Assembly: GCA_036971475.1 (NCBI GenBank)
Contig: JBAIZL010000001.1
Coordinates: 208,428,841-208,492,840, forward strand
Direction of reading: 5' to 3'
Source of the DNA: Prosapia bicincta
Taxonomy: Eukaryota > Arthropoda > Insecta > Hemiptera > Cercopidae
DNA: 64,000 bases
Shown here: positions 51,357-64,000 of the stretch, piece by piece
Numbering within the stretch: the stretch's first letter is position 1
How the letters are laid out: every line of letters begins with the position of its first letter
Position numbers and translations under genes: made by a program
The notes under the pieces: model-generated
Database searches by the model: none
Told to the model about the DNA's origin: nothing
Seen by the model: the letters and a program-made list of their open reading frames with translations, nothing else

Positions 51357-53075
51357 ACTCTTATGAGAGGTGTGTTATTGTTGTAAAGCCACGGTTGCAA
51401 CTAGCATCCATTAGCGGCTGAAGCGGTTTTTCTGGACAGTGTTGTTATCTACAACTGACAACTATCACCGATCATTTGCAAAAACTAGGATGGTTGATTA
51501 AGAAAAGGTCATATACTTCAATTCCGAAATGGAACAATGGGTAGAAATCATCTACCTTTCGACAAGGAAATATATGGTTACAACTACACAGACCGGTAAA
51601 TAAAGAATTCGGGAATCACATCCAGCAGCTGAAGCATTTCCTTATAGATAAGTACTGAGGGGGAAGTGTGAGAAGTACCAAAACCAAACACTCTCAGCCG
51701 TTTTATGTGTAACTGTAGGTTACATATAATTATTATCTGTGGACTACGAACTAAACATAAACAAGTATTATAATTTTTTTTTGTCAATTCCCACTTAAAC
51801 CAACAAAGAAATATTTTATTTTCTGCTCTTTTTATGTTACAATGACAATTATAATATTTGTTTGTAATTATATATGTATGTTTATAGGTCTACGAATGTC
51901 TGAATAAGAATATTGGGCGGCAAAATAGAATTTTGCAAGATATTGCATCGCATTATCCGTTTATGATGCAAGGTTCGATGCAGTTATTCTAGTTTCTTTG
52001 TTTATATTATTCTTTTCTTCATATTTAAGCCTATAATATTATTTGACATATTGAAGGGTACCCATGGCAACAATTTAAGATTGTTCAATAGAGGTTTTAA
52101 CGGCATCACCCAGATTGTGGGCAAAATAAAAAATTCATTAACAATTTTGAGAATTATATTTCTAGCTAAGGGAGCGTTGGCTCAGTGCCAAAGTGTTAGA
52201 CTTTGGACACGAGACACTCTGTTCAAATCCGACTTAGACCCCGCTAATTTCTATAATTCAATTATTGCATAAATATTTGAAAAAACTATAAACTAAAATA
52301 AACGTATATTATTGGATATATAACATCTTTTAATAACGACTTAAAATTTCTGCAAGATATGTATCAAAAGCGTCTAAGCTAATAGAAAAAAATTTAAAAT
52401 ATAAACAATCACTAAAATTTATATATTTACCTATTTGCTGTTAGATTTTATGTTTTGCATTCAATATTTAACCTATTGTTGGTGTTTATTGATATCGCCC
52501 GTAGCATATAGGCATTTAAAGGCAAGAAAGAATGATACCGCCAAAGGTCACGAAATGAAGTTATTTTTAATTTTTCTTGTAAGTATCCAATAAATGTTAT
52601 TCTACTTTCCAAAAGGGTCACGAATTTCCTAAAATGTATACCTTTTTGCACTGTCAAAAATGGTTTATCCATTTTCAGTTATGAAAGAATTATTAAAACA
52701 ATTTACATGTATATCCGTTATAAGGCTCTTTACAACCGGAGATGCGATTACAAAGGCAGTAGTTTCCACTTATTGCATGTATACGTAGCCTAAGTATTTA
52801 ATAGTTAAGGTCATGCAGCAGTTTCAAAGCTTTGTTAAACAATTACAATACTATAGTGATTTAAAAAAAACTTGTTCCTTCCTTGTTCCCCTCGCGTAAA
52901 TATTAAAAGTGCAATTATTCAAAATTTTCAGATCGTAAGGTATTTTGAGCAGCAAACACACAACACTAATCCTTAGACGTTGTTAGTTTGTAATACTTAA
53001 TTGAACACTACAGCAGAAAAAACACTTGGAAAAAATCTGTGCGTAAACAATTGGTCATTACTAACCAAAACAAAT
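51357..53075 (+). repeat. 1.7-kb tandem duplication, copy 1
   Basis: The unit begins cttatgagaggtgtgttattg and recurs 1,718 bp downstream. Collinear similarity runs the full length with modest divergence. Shared landmarks are gattgggaat-type sequence around 51600, tattgggcggcaaaatag near 51910, the tRNA-like head near 52171, and cttgttccttccttgttccc near 52870. The minus-strand open frame at 51584-51787 has a homologue in copy 2 and belongs to the repeat. Confidence 0.88.
52171..52245 (+). ncRNA. tRNA-like Pol III promoter head (SINE-like)
   Basis: TGGCTCAGTGC (52178-52188) matches the Pol III A-box consensus through most positions. TGTTCAAATCC (52220-52230) matches the B-box with one mismatch. 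The 42-bp A-to-B distance and the seven bases ggagcgt before the A-box fit tRNA numbering. The acceptor and T stems do not close, so it is not a working tRNA. A tRNA-derived SINE head or tRNA pseudogene is the best reading. The whole 1.7-kb repeat unit is much longer than a normal SINE, so the head may be one component of a composite. Confidence 0.45.
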
Positions 53076-54706
53076 CTTATGAGAGGTGTGTTATTGTTGT
53101 AAAGCCACGATTGCAACTAGCATCCATTAGCGGTTGAAGTGGTTTTTCTGGACTCCATCTGGTGTTGTTATCTGCAACTGACCACAACTATTACCGATCA
53201 TTTGCAAAAACTAGCATGGTTGATTAAGAAAAGGGCATATACTTCAATTCCAAAATGGAACAATGGGTAGAAATCTTATACCTTTCGACAAGGAAATATA
53301 TGGTTACAACTACACAGACCGGTAAATAAAGAATTCGGGAATCACATCCAAACAGCTGAAGTATTTCCTTATAGATAAGTACTGAGGGGGAAGTGTGAGA
53401 AGTACCAAAACCAAACACTCTCAGCCGTTTTATGTGTAACTGTAGGTTACATATACATATTATCTTGGGCCGCTGTGGACTACGAACTAGACATAAACAA
53501 GTATTATAATTTCGTTTTGTCAATTGCCACTTAAACCAACAAAGAACTATTTTATTTTCTGCTCTTTTTATTTTACAATTACAATTATAATATTTGTTTG
53601 TAATTATATATGTATGTTTATAGGTCTACGAATGTATGAATAAGAATATTGGGCGGCAAAATAGAATTTTGCAAGATATTGCATCGCATTATCCGTTTAT
53701 GATGCAAGGTTCGATGCAGTCAATCTAGTTTCTTTGTTTATGTTCTTTTTTCTTCAAATTTAATCCTATAATATTATTTACGATATTGAGGGGTACCATG
53801 GCAACAATTTAAGATTATTCAATAGAGGTTTTAACGGCAATTAGGTTGTGGGCAAAATAAAAAATTCAATAACAACTTTGATAATTATATTTCTAGCTAA
53901 AGGAGCGTTGGCTCATTGCCAAATTGTTACACTTTAGACACGAGACACTCTGTTAAAATCCGACTTAGACCCCGTTAATTTCTATAATTCAATTATTGCA
54001 TAAATATTTGAAAAAAACTATAAGCTAAAATAAACGTATTTAAACTTGATTGGATACATAATAACATCTTTTAATAACGACTTAAAATTTCTACAAGATA
54101 TGTATCAAAAGCGTCTAAGCTAATAAAAAATCTTTTTATATAAAAACAATTAAATTTATATATTTACTTATTTGTTATTAGATTTTATGTTTTGTAATCA
54201 ATATTTAACCTATTGTTGGTGTTTATTGATATCGTCCGTAGCATATAGGCATTTAAAGGCAAGAAAGAATGATACCGCCAACGGTCACGAAATGAAGTTA
54301 TTTAATATTTTTCCTGTAAGTATCCAATAAATGTTATTCTACTTTCCAAAAGTGTCACGAATTTCCTTTTTGCACTGTCAAAACTGGTTTATCCATTTTC
54401 AGTTATGAAAGAATTAATAAAACAATTTACATGTATATCCGTTATAAGGCTCTTTCAACCGGAGATGCGATTACAAAGGGAGTAGTTTCCGCTTATTGCA
54501 TATATACGTAGCCTAAGTCTTTAATAGTTAACGTCATGCAGAAGTTTCAAAGTTTTATTTAACAATTACAATACTATAGTGATTAATAAAAAACTTGTTC
54601 CTTCCTTGTTCCCCTCGCTAAATATTAAAAGTGCAATTATTCAAAATTTTCATATCGTAAGGTATTTTGAGGAGCAAACACACAACACTAAACAAAAACA
54701 AATCTG
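53076..54706 (+). repeat. 1.7-kb tandem duplication, copy 2
   Basis: The second copy of the unit at 51357. Relative to copy 1 it lacks about 90-100 bp near its end, jumping from acaacactaa directly to caaaaacaaatct. It also carries small indels, for example a longer ttgggccgctgtgg segment near 53465. The homologous minus-strand open frame is longer here (99 codons, 53224-53523) but contains repeat sequence only. Confidence 0.88.
53902..53965 (+). pseudogene. Decayed tRNA-like head in copy 2
   Basis: The equivalent of 52171-52245. The A-box reads TGGCTCATTGC (53909-53919), and the B-box has decayed to TGTTAAAATCC. Pol III activity is unlikely from this copy. Confidence 0.45.
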
Positions 54707-57790
<3,084 letters not shown>

Positions 57791-57822
57791 GCTGATACGT
57801 ATTCCTTCACGGATGGAAAAAT

Positions 57823-58047
57823 ATGATGAATAGTTACTATCTGGAGTGCATCCGTTCATTCTGCAGTCCATAAATTCGCAGTTCCGACGTTTCGCTTGAA
57901 TCTCATCCAGCATTGACGAGGTGAACCCTTCTACTGTTGCTGGGTTCACCTCGTCAATGCTGGATGAGATTCTAGCGAAATGTCGGAACTGCGAATTTAT
58001 GGACTGCAGAATGAACGGATGTACTCCAGATAGTAACTATTCATCAT
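57823..58047. repeat. Near-perfect 106-bp inverted repeat with 13-base loop
   Basis: The left arm (57823-57928) and right arm (57942-58047) are exactly equal in length and pair at about 103 of 106 positions by eye; the mismatches are one near the outer third and two around ttcgcttg. The loop is 13 bases (57929-57941). There are no indels between the arms. The stem is GC-richer than its surroundings. The unit lies between a long (TA)n tract and a short atatatat tract. A transcript from either strand would form a long double-stranded hairpin. It could be a miniature foldback element or a recent inverted duplication. Confidence 0.95.
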
Positions 58048-58061
58048 ATATATATATTTCG

Positions 58062-60198
58062 TAATGGGTTACATTTCTGGACGAAAATAATGGAAAACGG
58101 TTTTCCTACATCGTTGAAATTGTTCTATTAAAGCCATTGTTTAGTTATAAAGTCATACACTGTACAAGGTATATTTATGGCATTATTTCAGCATTCATTG
58201 TTAGCAAAGCTCGATTCTCGTAACTAAATTTACTTTCGCTACAAGAAGAATCGAAATTTCGAATCGTAGGAAAGTTTTCTGTTTTAATTGCTGCCCTTTT
58301 AGAGAAAAATCTCATTTGTTACCATATTTTTGTTTGTGTATGTACTTATGTGCGTGTGTTATCTAAATGTGTGTCTATCTTTTTAAGCTAAGGACACATA
58401 AAGTCTGTTGTCGCCTGTAATGAATGTGAGAATGTATGTGAACTATCGGTAGGATTAAGGTAGGGATATAAAGCTCGCTTGATCTGGAGTTGGGGGAGAA
58501 TTATTGCCCACTAGTGTATAGCTACATCCCTATGGTAGACGACACTTTATAGGGGTGAAAGGAAAGTGCCGGCTTAGTGCAAGGTCATGTCATAAAATGA
58601 CGTATGAAGTGTACGAATGGGTTCCTGTATGAACTGTGACGGGATGAATACAAACTTTAAATGTGCAGTATTCTGGTCTATTATGTATTGCAACATTCTC
58701 TAAGCTAAGAACGGAATCTGAGATTGTAACATTTTACACTGTTAACTGTTTGTATATACTATCTGTTGAACACAACTATTTTGTTTTAATTTATTATTAC
58801 TAATACTTGAAAATCTATAAAACACTGTGCTAAACGTAGTATAAAATATAACAGAACATATTCAGCCTGTCGTAAAGGTATGAATCCTTTTACCTGTCAT
58901 CTGAAGAACTGTTAACAGCGTTGTCTACTCTCAGCGTCTGTTTTATTGTGAACTATATACAACCATTTTAGAATAAACGTTCCCCTAACATGATAGAAAC
59001 GGCTGACACGTTATAGAGAGCGTCCATTTACAAGACTAAGTATTTTATGGACGTTTGCAGATCGTCCATCCGTATAATTATGCCTAGTGTTTTATGTGTT
59101 GGGGATTCTTTAAAATAACCAACACTGGCTTGTATTGAAAGCAAAAGCATTGAGAAATAAAATAGGTTACAAAGATTATGAATATATATTTTCTTGTTTC
59201 ATAAATTGGTGAAGTACACTTACATACTGAAAGTAGCACATTGGGGTAAGAATTATTATTTCGTCATTTTTGAACAAGACCTGTTTTTATTTATATAAAT
59301 ATTTTGACATTTGAATTATTGATAAGCCAATTCAATATGTAGTCAAAAGTTTATTTACCTAGTGCAACGTTTCCGCAACTAATTTGTTACCCTTATCAAG
59401 CATGAAACCATTTTTTCCTAACAATACAAATATGCAAACAAATACAAGTTCACTCACAACAAATTGTTTTTTAAACATTAAACATTTTTCTATGATTTTT
59501 TAGTCAAAAAACCAACCTACATGGTGAGAGTCATAATTCGTCTAAAATATAATTAAAAACCGCTACAAATTTTAACTGTTAATTATCAACAATTTTTTAA
59601 TAAATTGAAAATAAATTCTAATTTTCAAACAGCCTAGTTATATTGGAAGTCTATTGCTTATCTGAATTGTTCCAATATGTAGTGGTATTTATAAAATGTG
59701 GGTAACCTACACTGAAATATAAATTTCACTAAAAATGTTCTCTTCGGTTAGGTCTACTAATATCAATTAGTTCTCAGTTAAAAAACGTTTCTTGGAAATA
59801 AAGGAACATAAAATCTCGTTAAAAAATATTCCAATGAAAATTCCAGTTTAACGTACTCCCTCTTCTAGGTTGTATGACATGCGTAACCCGCTTTATAGAT
59901 CCTCATTTTAATACCGGCAAAACTTGTATACATTACTCTGATATAACCTAGCTTTCAAGGCCTACTCAGAGCTGGTTACAAAATTAACAGGAGTTACATC
60001 CTTTTTTTAAGTGGTTATTTAACCTAATTCTTGAAGTGGTATAATAAAATAAGGTGTATACGTAAATGCTCTTATTTAGAAATGTTAAATCGTTTTAGAT
60101 CTTAAAGTTATAAATAAATGTGCATGGGTAAAAATGTTCTAAAAATATAACCCTTATACTTAAATCAATCTCGTGCCTAAGAGTAGTCTACGTGTTTA
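58062..60198. other. Unassigned stretch
   Basis: No gene or repeat is recognised. The part around 58420-58640 is less AT-rich than average but has no convincing open frame. Confidence 0.4.
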
Positions 60199-60199
60199 A

Positions 60200-60517
60200 A
60201 AATATTGTATTCAAACTCGGAATACAGAAATACAAGTTTCTTTTCCTAGTCCTTTAGTAATATCCTCCTTTAGCATGATCCCCTTAAATGTCCCGCCAAA
60301 GAACACTCTCGAAGGAAAAACGATTTTGAATCTTCAGACCATCACATTACCTCTACTTCTAGGTAGTAAATCTACAAATAATCCTGGTAAAGGAACAGGT
60401 CTATATCAAGTAAACCTTTCTGTTCTCGTGATGAAAAATGCTCCTCTATTCTCAGTTACTTTATTTTTCACTTCAACTCTATTTCATCCTGAAACTCCAT
60501 GGAAGGATATACATTAG
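60200..60517 (+). CDS. Possible terminal exon or degraded coding fragment, unassigned
   Basis: A plus frame is open from about 60200 to a stop at 60515-60517; the first Met is at 60275 and gives 80 codons. The composition is less AT-rich than the flanks. A strong pyrimidine tract and AG (tttcttttcctag, ending near 60249) would serve as a 3' splice site. AATAAA follows the stop at 60523-60528. The encoded segment has LNLQTITLPLLLGSKSTN and HPETPWKDIH but no domain I recognise. The opposite strand also reads through most of the region, interrupted only by TGA codons, so the true coding strand, if any, is uncertain. Confidence 0.22.
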   Translation, partial: KYCIQTRNTEIQVSFPSPLVISSFSMIPLNVPPKNTLEGKTILNLQTITLPLLLGSKSTNNPGKGTGLYQVNLSVLVMKNAPLFSVTLFFTSTLFHPETPWKDIH

Positions 60518-61445
60518 AAGGCAATAAATCCTTGAACGGTCTGGACTAAAATTGAAAAATTAAGTAAACAAGGTATTGTTTTTATTAAATACAATATTTT
60601 AATAATGAAAAATAAATTTTATTTGGCCATTTTTCAGCTTCAGTAGGCGGAGGTCTTCTAATTATATACATGTAAATTTATTGGCCAATGATAATAATGT
60701 TAATTCAAGAGCAAAATTAGCATATTTTCCAATGCCTTCTTTCTACAATGTCAAAAGTAACAAAAGTAATATACCTGCAATATTAAAAACTTAAACAAAT
60801 AAAAGTAAATTTTATCGTAGTTACTTGTAATAAAAGTAGGGTGAAATAAATTCTATAATCTTTATAAATAAAGATAGAAGATGATAGGTTGTGATTTGAA
60901 CTTGTGAAAATGGCAGTACCTAGAGCAAACGATAATTAAATTTTAAAATATCCCAACATCCTAGAACCTTGTAGTTAAAAGGACTGCATATTCCAAATAA
61001 TAAACTTATATAGTAATAACGATACAATCGTAGATTACCCCTAACATTGGATGGAACTACCAACTAGTTCGGAATAGGTTGAAATACACTTATAGTACAC
61101 ATTTAATATTTCAATGACTTCGTGTGGCCTTCACATCTGTCCAGGACGATAGTTGTAAATTGGAAAAAAAAATAATTTCATGATGACATTAATGACATTC
61201 TTAGGTTTTACACCAAAAGCTAGCTCAAATAATTTTGTATATTTAATAAAATTTTATTTTAATGAACGTCTAAATACTTATAACATACATTATGAAAATC
61301 CTAACAGCGTATATACAAAGCCTTAACAGTTAGGTAAAAACTTAAATTGAACCATATGTCTACAAACATGATCCAAAAGCACGTATGATATTTACGTTTA
61401 ACAACTGCGGGTAGTTAAAATATAAAACAGAGTTAATGACGCAAA

Positions 61446-61730
61446 TCAATTTGGAAGAGGAGGTCGTTAAATAATTAATTGGCCTTAATAGGGCCCAGAG
61501 CAATCATTGGCTCTAATCTCCGATTAGCTGTACTGTATGCTTCAGATTTATTGTTAAATAAACTCATCATTACAATGTCGCAGTAAATGGAGCGCAATAA
61601 TTAACTGAGGTAATAAAATCGCCTCCCTACTCAGCGAGGGCCTATCGCAACTACTCGATCGATTAAATAAAAAATGCATCATAAAGCAAAATCTACAATA
61701 CGAAGCCATTCATAATGGTTTTAATAATTA
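61446..61730 (+). repeat. Homeodomain-motif-rich block, copy A
   Basis: A block containing aggaggtcgttaaataattaattggcc, gattagctgtactg, aataattaactgagg, taataaaatcgcctccc, gatcgattaaataaaa and gaagccattc-type words. A diverged copy in the same order lies about 1.12 kb downstream. The density of TAAT and ATTA cores with GC-richer spacers resembles a cis-regulatory module more than neutral AT-rich DNA. It has no coding frame. Confidence 0.5.
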
Positions 61731-62565
61731 GTCTATTCTTTTCCCTTTATTTCAAGAGGTTTTCTATACTTCCCAAGATATCTATTACAAGTAAATCATT
61801 AAAAAATTCCTACTGTTTAAACGCTATATTTCCTTCATTGAAGAATATAAAACTAAATATATACTGTAGATGGAGACAAATAATTTATTTCGATCAAGGA
61901 GGTTTTTTAATGCGATTTATAGAGAGCAATTTTAATTTGTTGACATTGAAAAGATATTTCTTCGTTCCTATGTTAAAAATTTTGTGAAGATTAAACACAT
62001 GAAGACAGATTTTATAAACATAGAATAAAAATTAAATATATGTTAGATATTCCAATTTTGATTAGTTTTCATTAGTTAAAATAATTCTAAAGTATTTTGC
62101 CTTCAGTACATGTGGCAGGTTTTTCCTCCAGTACTTGTGTTGAATTCATTTATTTATCGATCTAGCCACTGTGAACCCAATTACTATATATTAGCTTTCT
62201 CAATTTAAAGCATTTGAAAATTTAGGATTATTAAACTGTTTAAATGGGCACTACCCTGACCACACGAGCATATGTCTACGTTACCGAAAAATAGTCTGAA
62301 ACTAGTTTTGGTATTTACAAAAATGTTTTTTCTGTTATGTTTGTTCTACTTACAATTACAACTCACGTATGTTTACCTTTAATCAATAAAGTTCAAATGT
62401 ATAAAAAAATATATATTATTAACAATAAATTAATAAGTATATGCATAGTCGTAATATAACCCCTTTATTAATTATATAAAATAAAGAATTTTTAACAAAA
62501 CTGTTAAAATTCACCAACAATAATGGGACCAAAAAGTTATGAATGAAAATTTAATAATACAAATT
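61731..62565. other. AT-rich spacer between the two related blocks
   Basis: It holds a 90-codon plus frame (61715-61987) with no recognised similarity; its start lies inside the end of copy A. Nothing else is seen. Confidence 0.35.
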
Positions 62566-62815
62566 AATTGTGAAGGAGAGGTCGTTAAACAAATAATTGG
62601 CTTCAAACAATGCTTTTAAACATTCATTAGATTTAATCTACACCTACCATACATCAATACTATATCGGAACACATGTGGAGGCATAATTACACTAGGCAA
62701 TAAAACCATCTCCCTCTTTTAAGGTGCTTCAGGGAAATGGTCAATCATTCAAAAGAAAAAGGGCTGAACAATGTACACTAAACTACGAAACCATTATTCT
62801 AGGTTTTTAACTAAT
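62566..62815 (+). repeat. Homeodomain-motif-rich block, copy B
   Basis: The diverged counterpart of 61446-61730. It matches at gagaggtcgttaaacaaataattggc, tttaatcta, ggcaataaaaccatctccct and actacgaaaccatt in the same order and orientation, with many substitutions between. The order is preserved while the filler has drifted. Confidence 0.5.
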
Positions 62816-62891
62816 AAAATAAATTCGTGTAATATTGTACATTTCTGGTTTTAAAATTACAAGGATCCGTTTTTTATGTGTTAAAAGGTAA

Positions 62892-63206
62892 ATGTGTAAT
62901 ATTAATGACAAAATATATAGTCTATATTATACAGGTGCCCAAGGAGAAACGAAGAAACCTTCAGGAGTTGTTCTTCAGGGGGAAATAATAACAGAGGTTC
63001 ATATAGACATACATCGGGAAATATTTCAAAACTACATTCAGAATTGTAGGAAATTATTTGAGTTGCAAATTAACGGATTTTATGTAATTATAATTGTCAA
63101 AATGAACAAAATAGGACCCATGATTCTAACTATTGGGGTTTTAGAAATATATCATGAAGTACTAGAAGCAAGGAACCATAGTATTAAAAGTTTTGAAGTA
63201 CATTAA
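62892..63206 (+). CDS. Unassigned 104-codon open frame
   Basis: This is the longest frame in the window that is not made of tandem repeats or TA tracts. It starts with ATG at 62892 and ends at 63206. A less AT-rich core lies around 62930-62995 and encodes GAQGETKKPSGVVLQGE. That core is preceded by ttatacag and could instead be an internal exon. No domain, signal peptide or transmembrane segment is clear. Confidence 0.15.
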   Translation: MCNINDKIYSLYYTGAQGETKKPSGVVLQGEIITEVHIDIHREIFQNYIQNCRKLFELQINGFYVIIIVKMNKIGPMILTIGVLEIYHEVLEARNHSIKSFEVH

Positions 63207-63555
63207 CTTTAATAAATATTGTTAACTTTGGGTGAAATAGGTTCATTATAGATATACATCTACTTTTAAAAATTATATGTTTCAAAAAAAGCACCCCGCT
63301 TGTGTCACGATAAATGCAGTGCGTTTCGTACGTGTGCCTGTGTTACGTTGAATGTGCTGACTTTATTACCACAATGTTTAGGTCGGTGTTCACAAGAATA
63401 TGTTCATGTTGGAAACGATGCACTTGTCTGTAAAGACTGAAACACTAGGTTTTTTGCATTTGGACGTTTTCTATGCTTTTATGATAGTTATTAAGTACAC
63501 AGTGGAAACCTTTTCTTGTTTTGCTGTAGTGTAAGTCCAATGTTGTAGAGACAGC

Positions 63556-63771
63556 TTACATCCCACCAACCGAGATGAAATCTCTCTTTACGGCCAGTGA
63601 CGTAATAAATGAGATACTAATAGAAGTACCTTCATTTGAACATAAATCCATATTGTGCCTGTGTGGTGTTTTTTCCTTACTATTCGTAAGTAAATTTCTA
63701 CAACATAATTTTACCAGGTCCAGGTGGGATAATGGCTCAGGGACTACAAACGTGTAGAGCTCACAATACAC
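63556..63771 (-). CDS. Unassigned open frame, open on both strands
   Basis: A 71-codon minus frame lies opposite a 60-codon plus frame (63575-63757) in locally GC-richer sequence. The minus frame contains VVPEPLSHLDLVKLCC. No family is recognised. A fragment of a dispersed repeat is as likely as a host exon. Confidence 0.12.
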   Translation of the reverse strand: MYCELYTFVVPEPLSHLDLVKLCCRNLLTNSKEKTPHRHNMDLCSNEGTSISISFITSLAVKRDFISVGGM

Positions 63772-63952
63772 TTTCTCTGACCTTCTTTTATTACTTTACA
63801 CAAGAAGCCCGAGCACATTTATTTATTTCTACGTGAACTATGTAAGAGTACGTAATACATTTAGTGTATTAGTGAATAAACGTTTTATTTATGAAACTCA
63901 TCTTAGTTAAATAAATAAATATAATTCAATTTTATATCGACTGTTTTCGTGG

Positions 63953-63955
<3 letters not shown>

Positions 63956-64000
<45 letters not shown>
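63956..64000 (+). repeat. (TA)n microsatellite at the window edge
   Basis: A TA tract runs from 63956 to close to the last base and may continue beyond the window. Confidence 0.95.

Overview
The window is AT-rich eukaryotic nuclear DNA with no gene I can identify. It has no intact tRNA, no rRNA, no CRISPR array and no long conserved protein-coding frame. It looks like intergenic or intronic sequence from a large, repeat-rich invertebrate genome. An arthropod, perhaps a hemipteran-type insect, is my best guess. The guess rests on overall texture, abundant (TA)n, palindromic MITE-like elements and strong excess of the octamer TAGGCCTA (nine exact copies); it is inference only.

The dominant object is a 24.8-kb unit at 4061-28839. 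It begins and ends with inverted repeats (left arm about 4061-5450, right arm about 27650-28839). Its ends read GGGGTCGC... and GGG(G)CTGC..., and it is flanked by a perfect 8-bp direct repeat CCTTAGTA (4053-4060 and 28840-28847). This is the signature of one DNA-transposon-like or foldback insertion. The interior is mostly a 20-kb satellite array (7140-27188) with nested periods: about 72-bp half units, 131-147-bp dimers, 289-bp tetramers, and higher-order repeats including three near-identical 1,997-bp blocks (18050-24040). No transposase frame is visible, so the unit would be non-autonomous. This is the candidate novel system: a satellite array carried inside, and possibly bred by, a giant foldback element.

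The flanks hold independent repeats. There is a 42-bp minisatellite (739-1222), a 39-bp minisatellite (29364-29670) and a 21-bp-based minisatellite with a 522-bp higher-order repeat (31372-32690). A 197-bp palindromic MITE lies at 33710-33906. A 1.4-kb dispersed repeat occurs twice (about 37000-38420 and 46661-48060). A 1.7-kb tandem duplication (51357-54706) carries a tRNA-like Pol III promoter head. A 106-bp-arm perfect-length hairpin sits at 57823-58047 beside a long (TA)n tract. A twice-occurring homeodomain-motif-rich block is at about 61446-61730 and 62566-62815.

Most long open frames are artefacts of tandem repeats whose period is a multiple of three, or of (TA)n tracts. A few short unexplained open frames, two plausible TATA/initiator core promoters and one exact CTCF-like motif are the only hints of host gene function.
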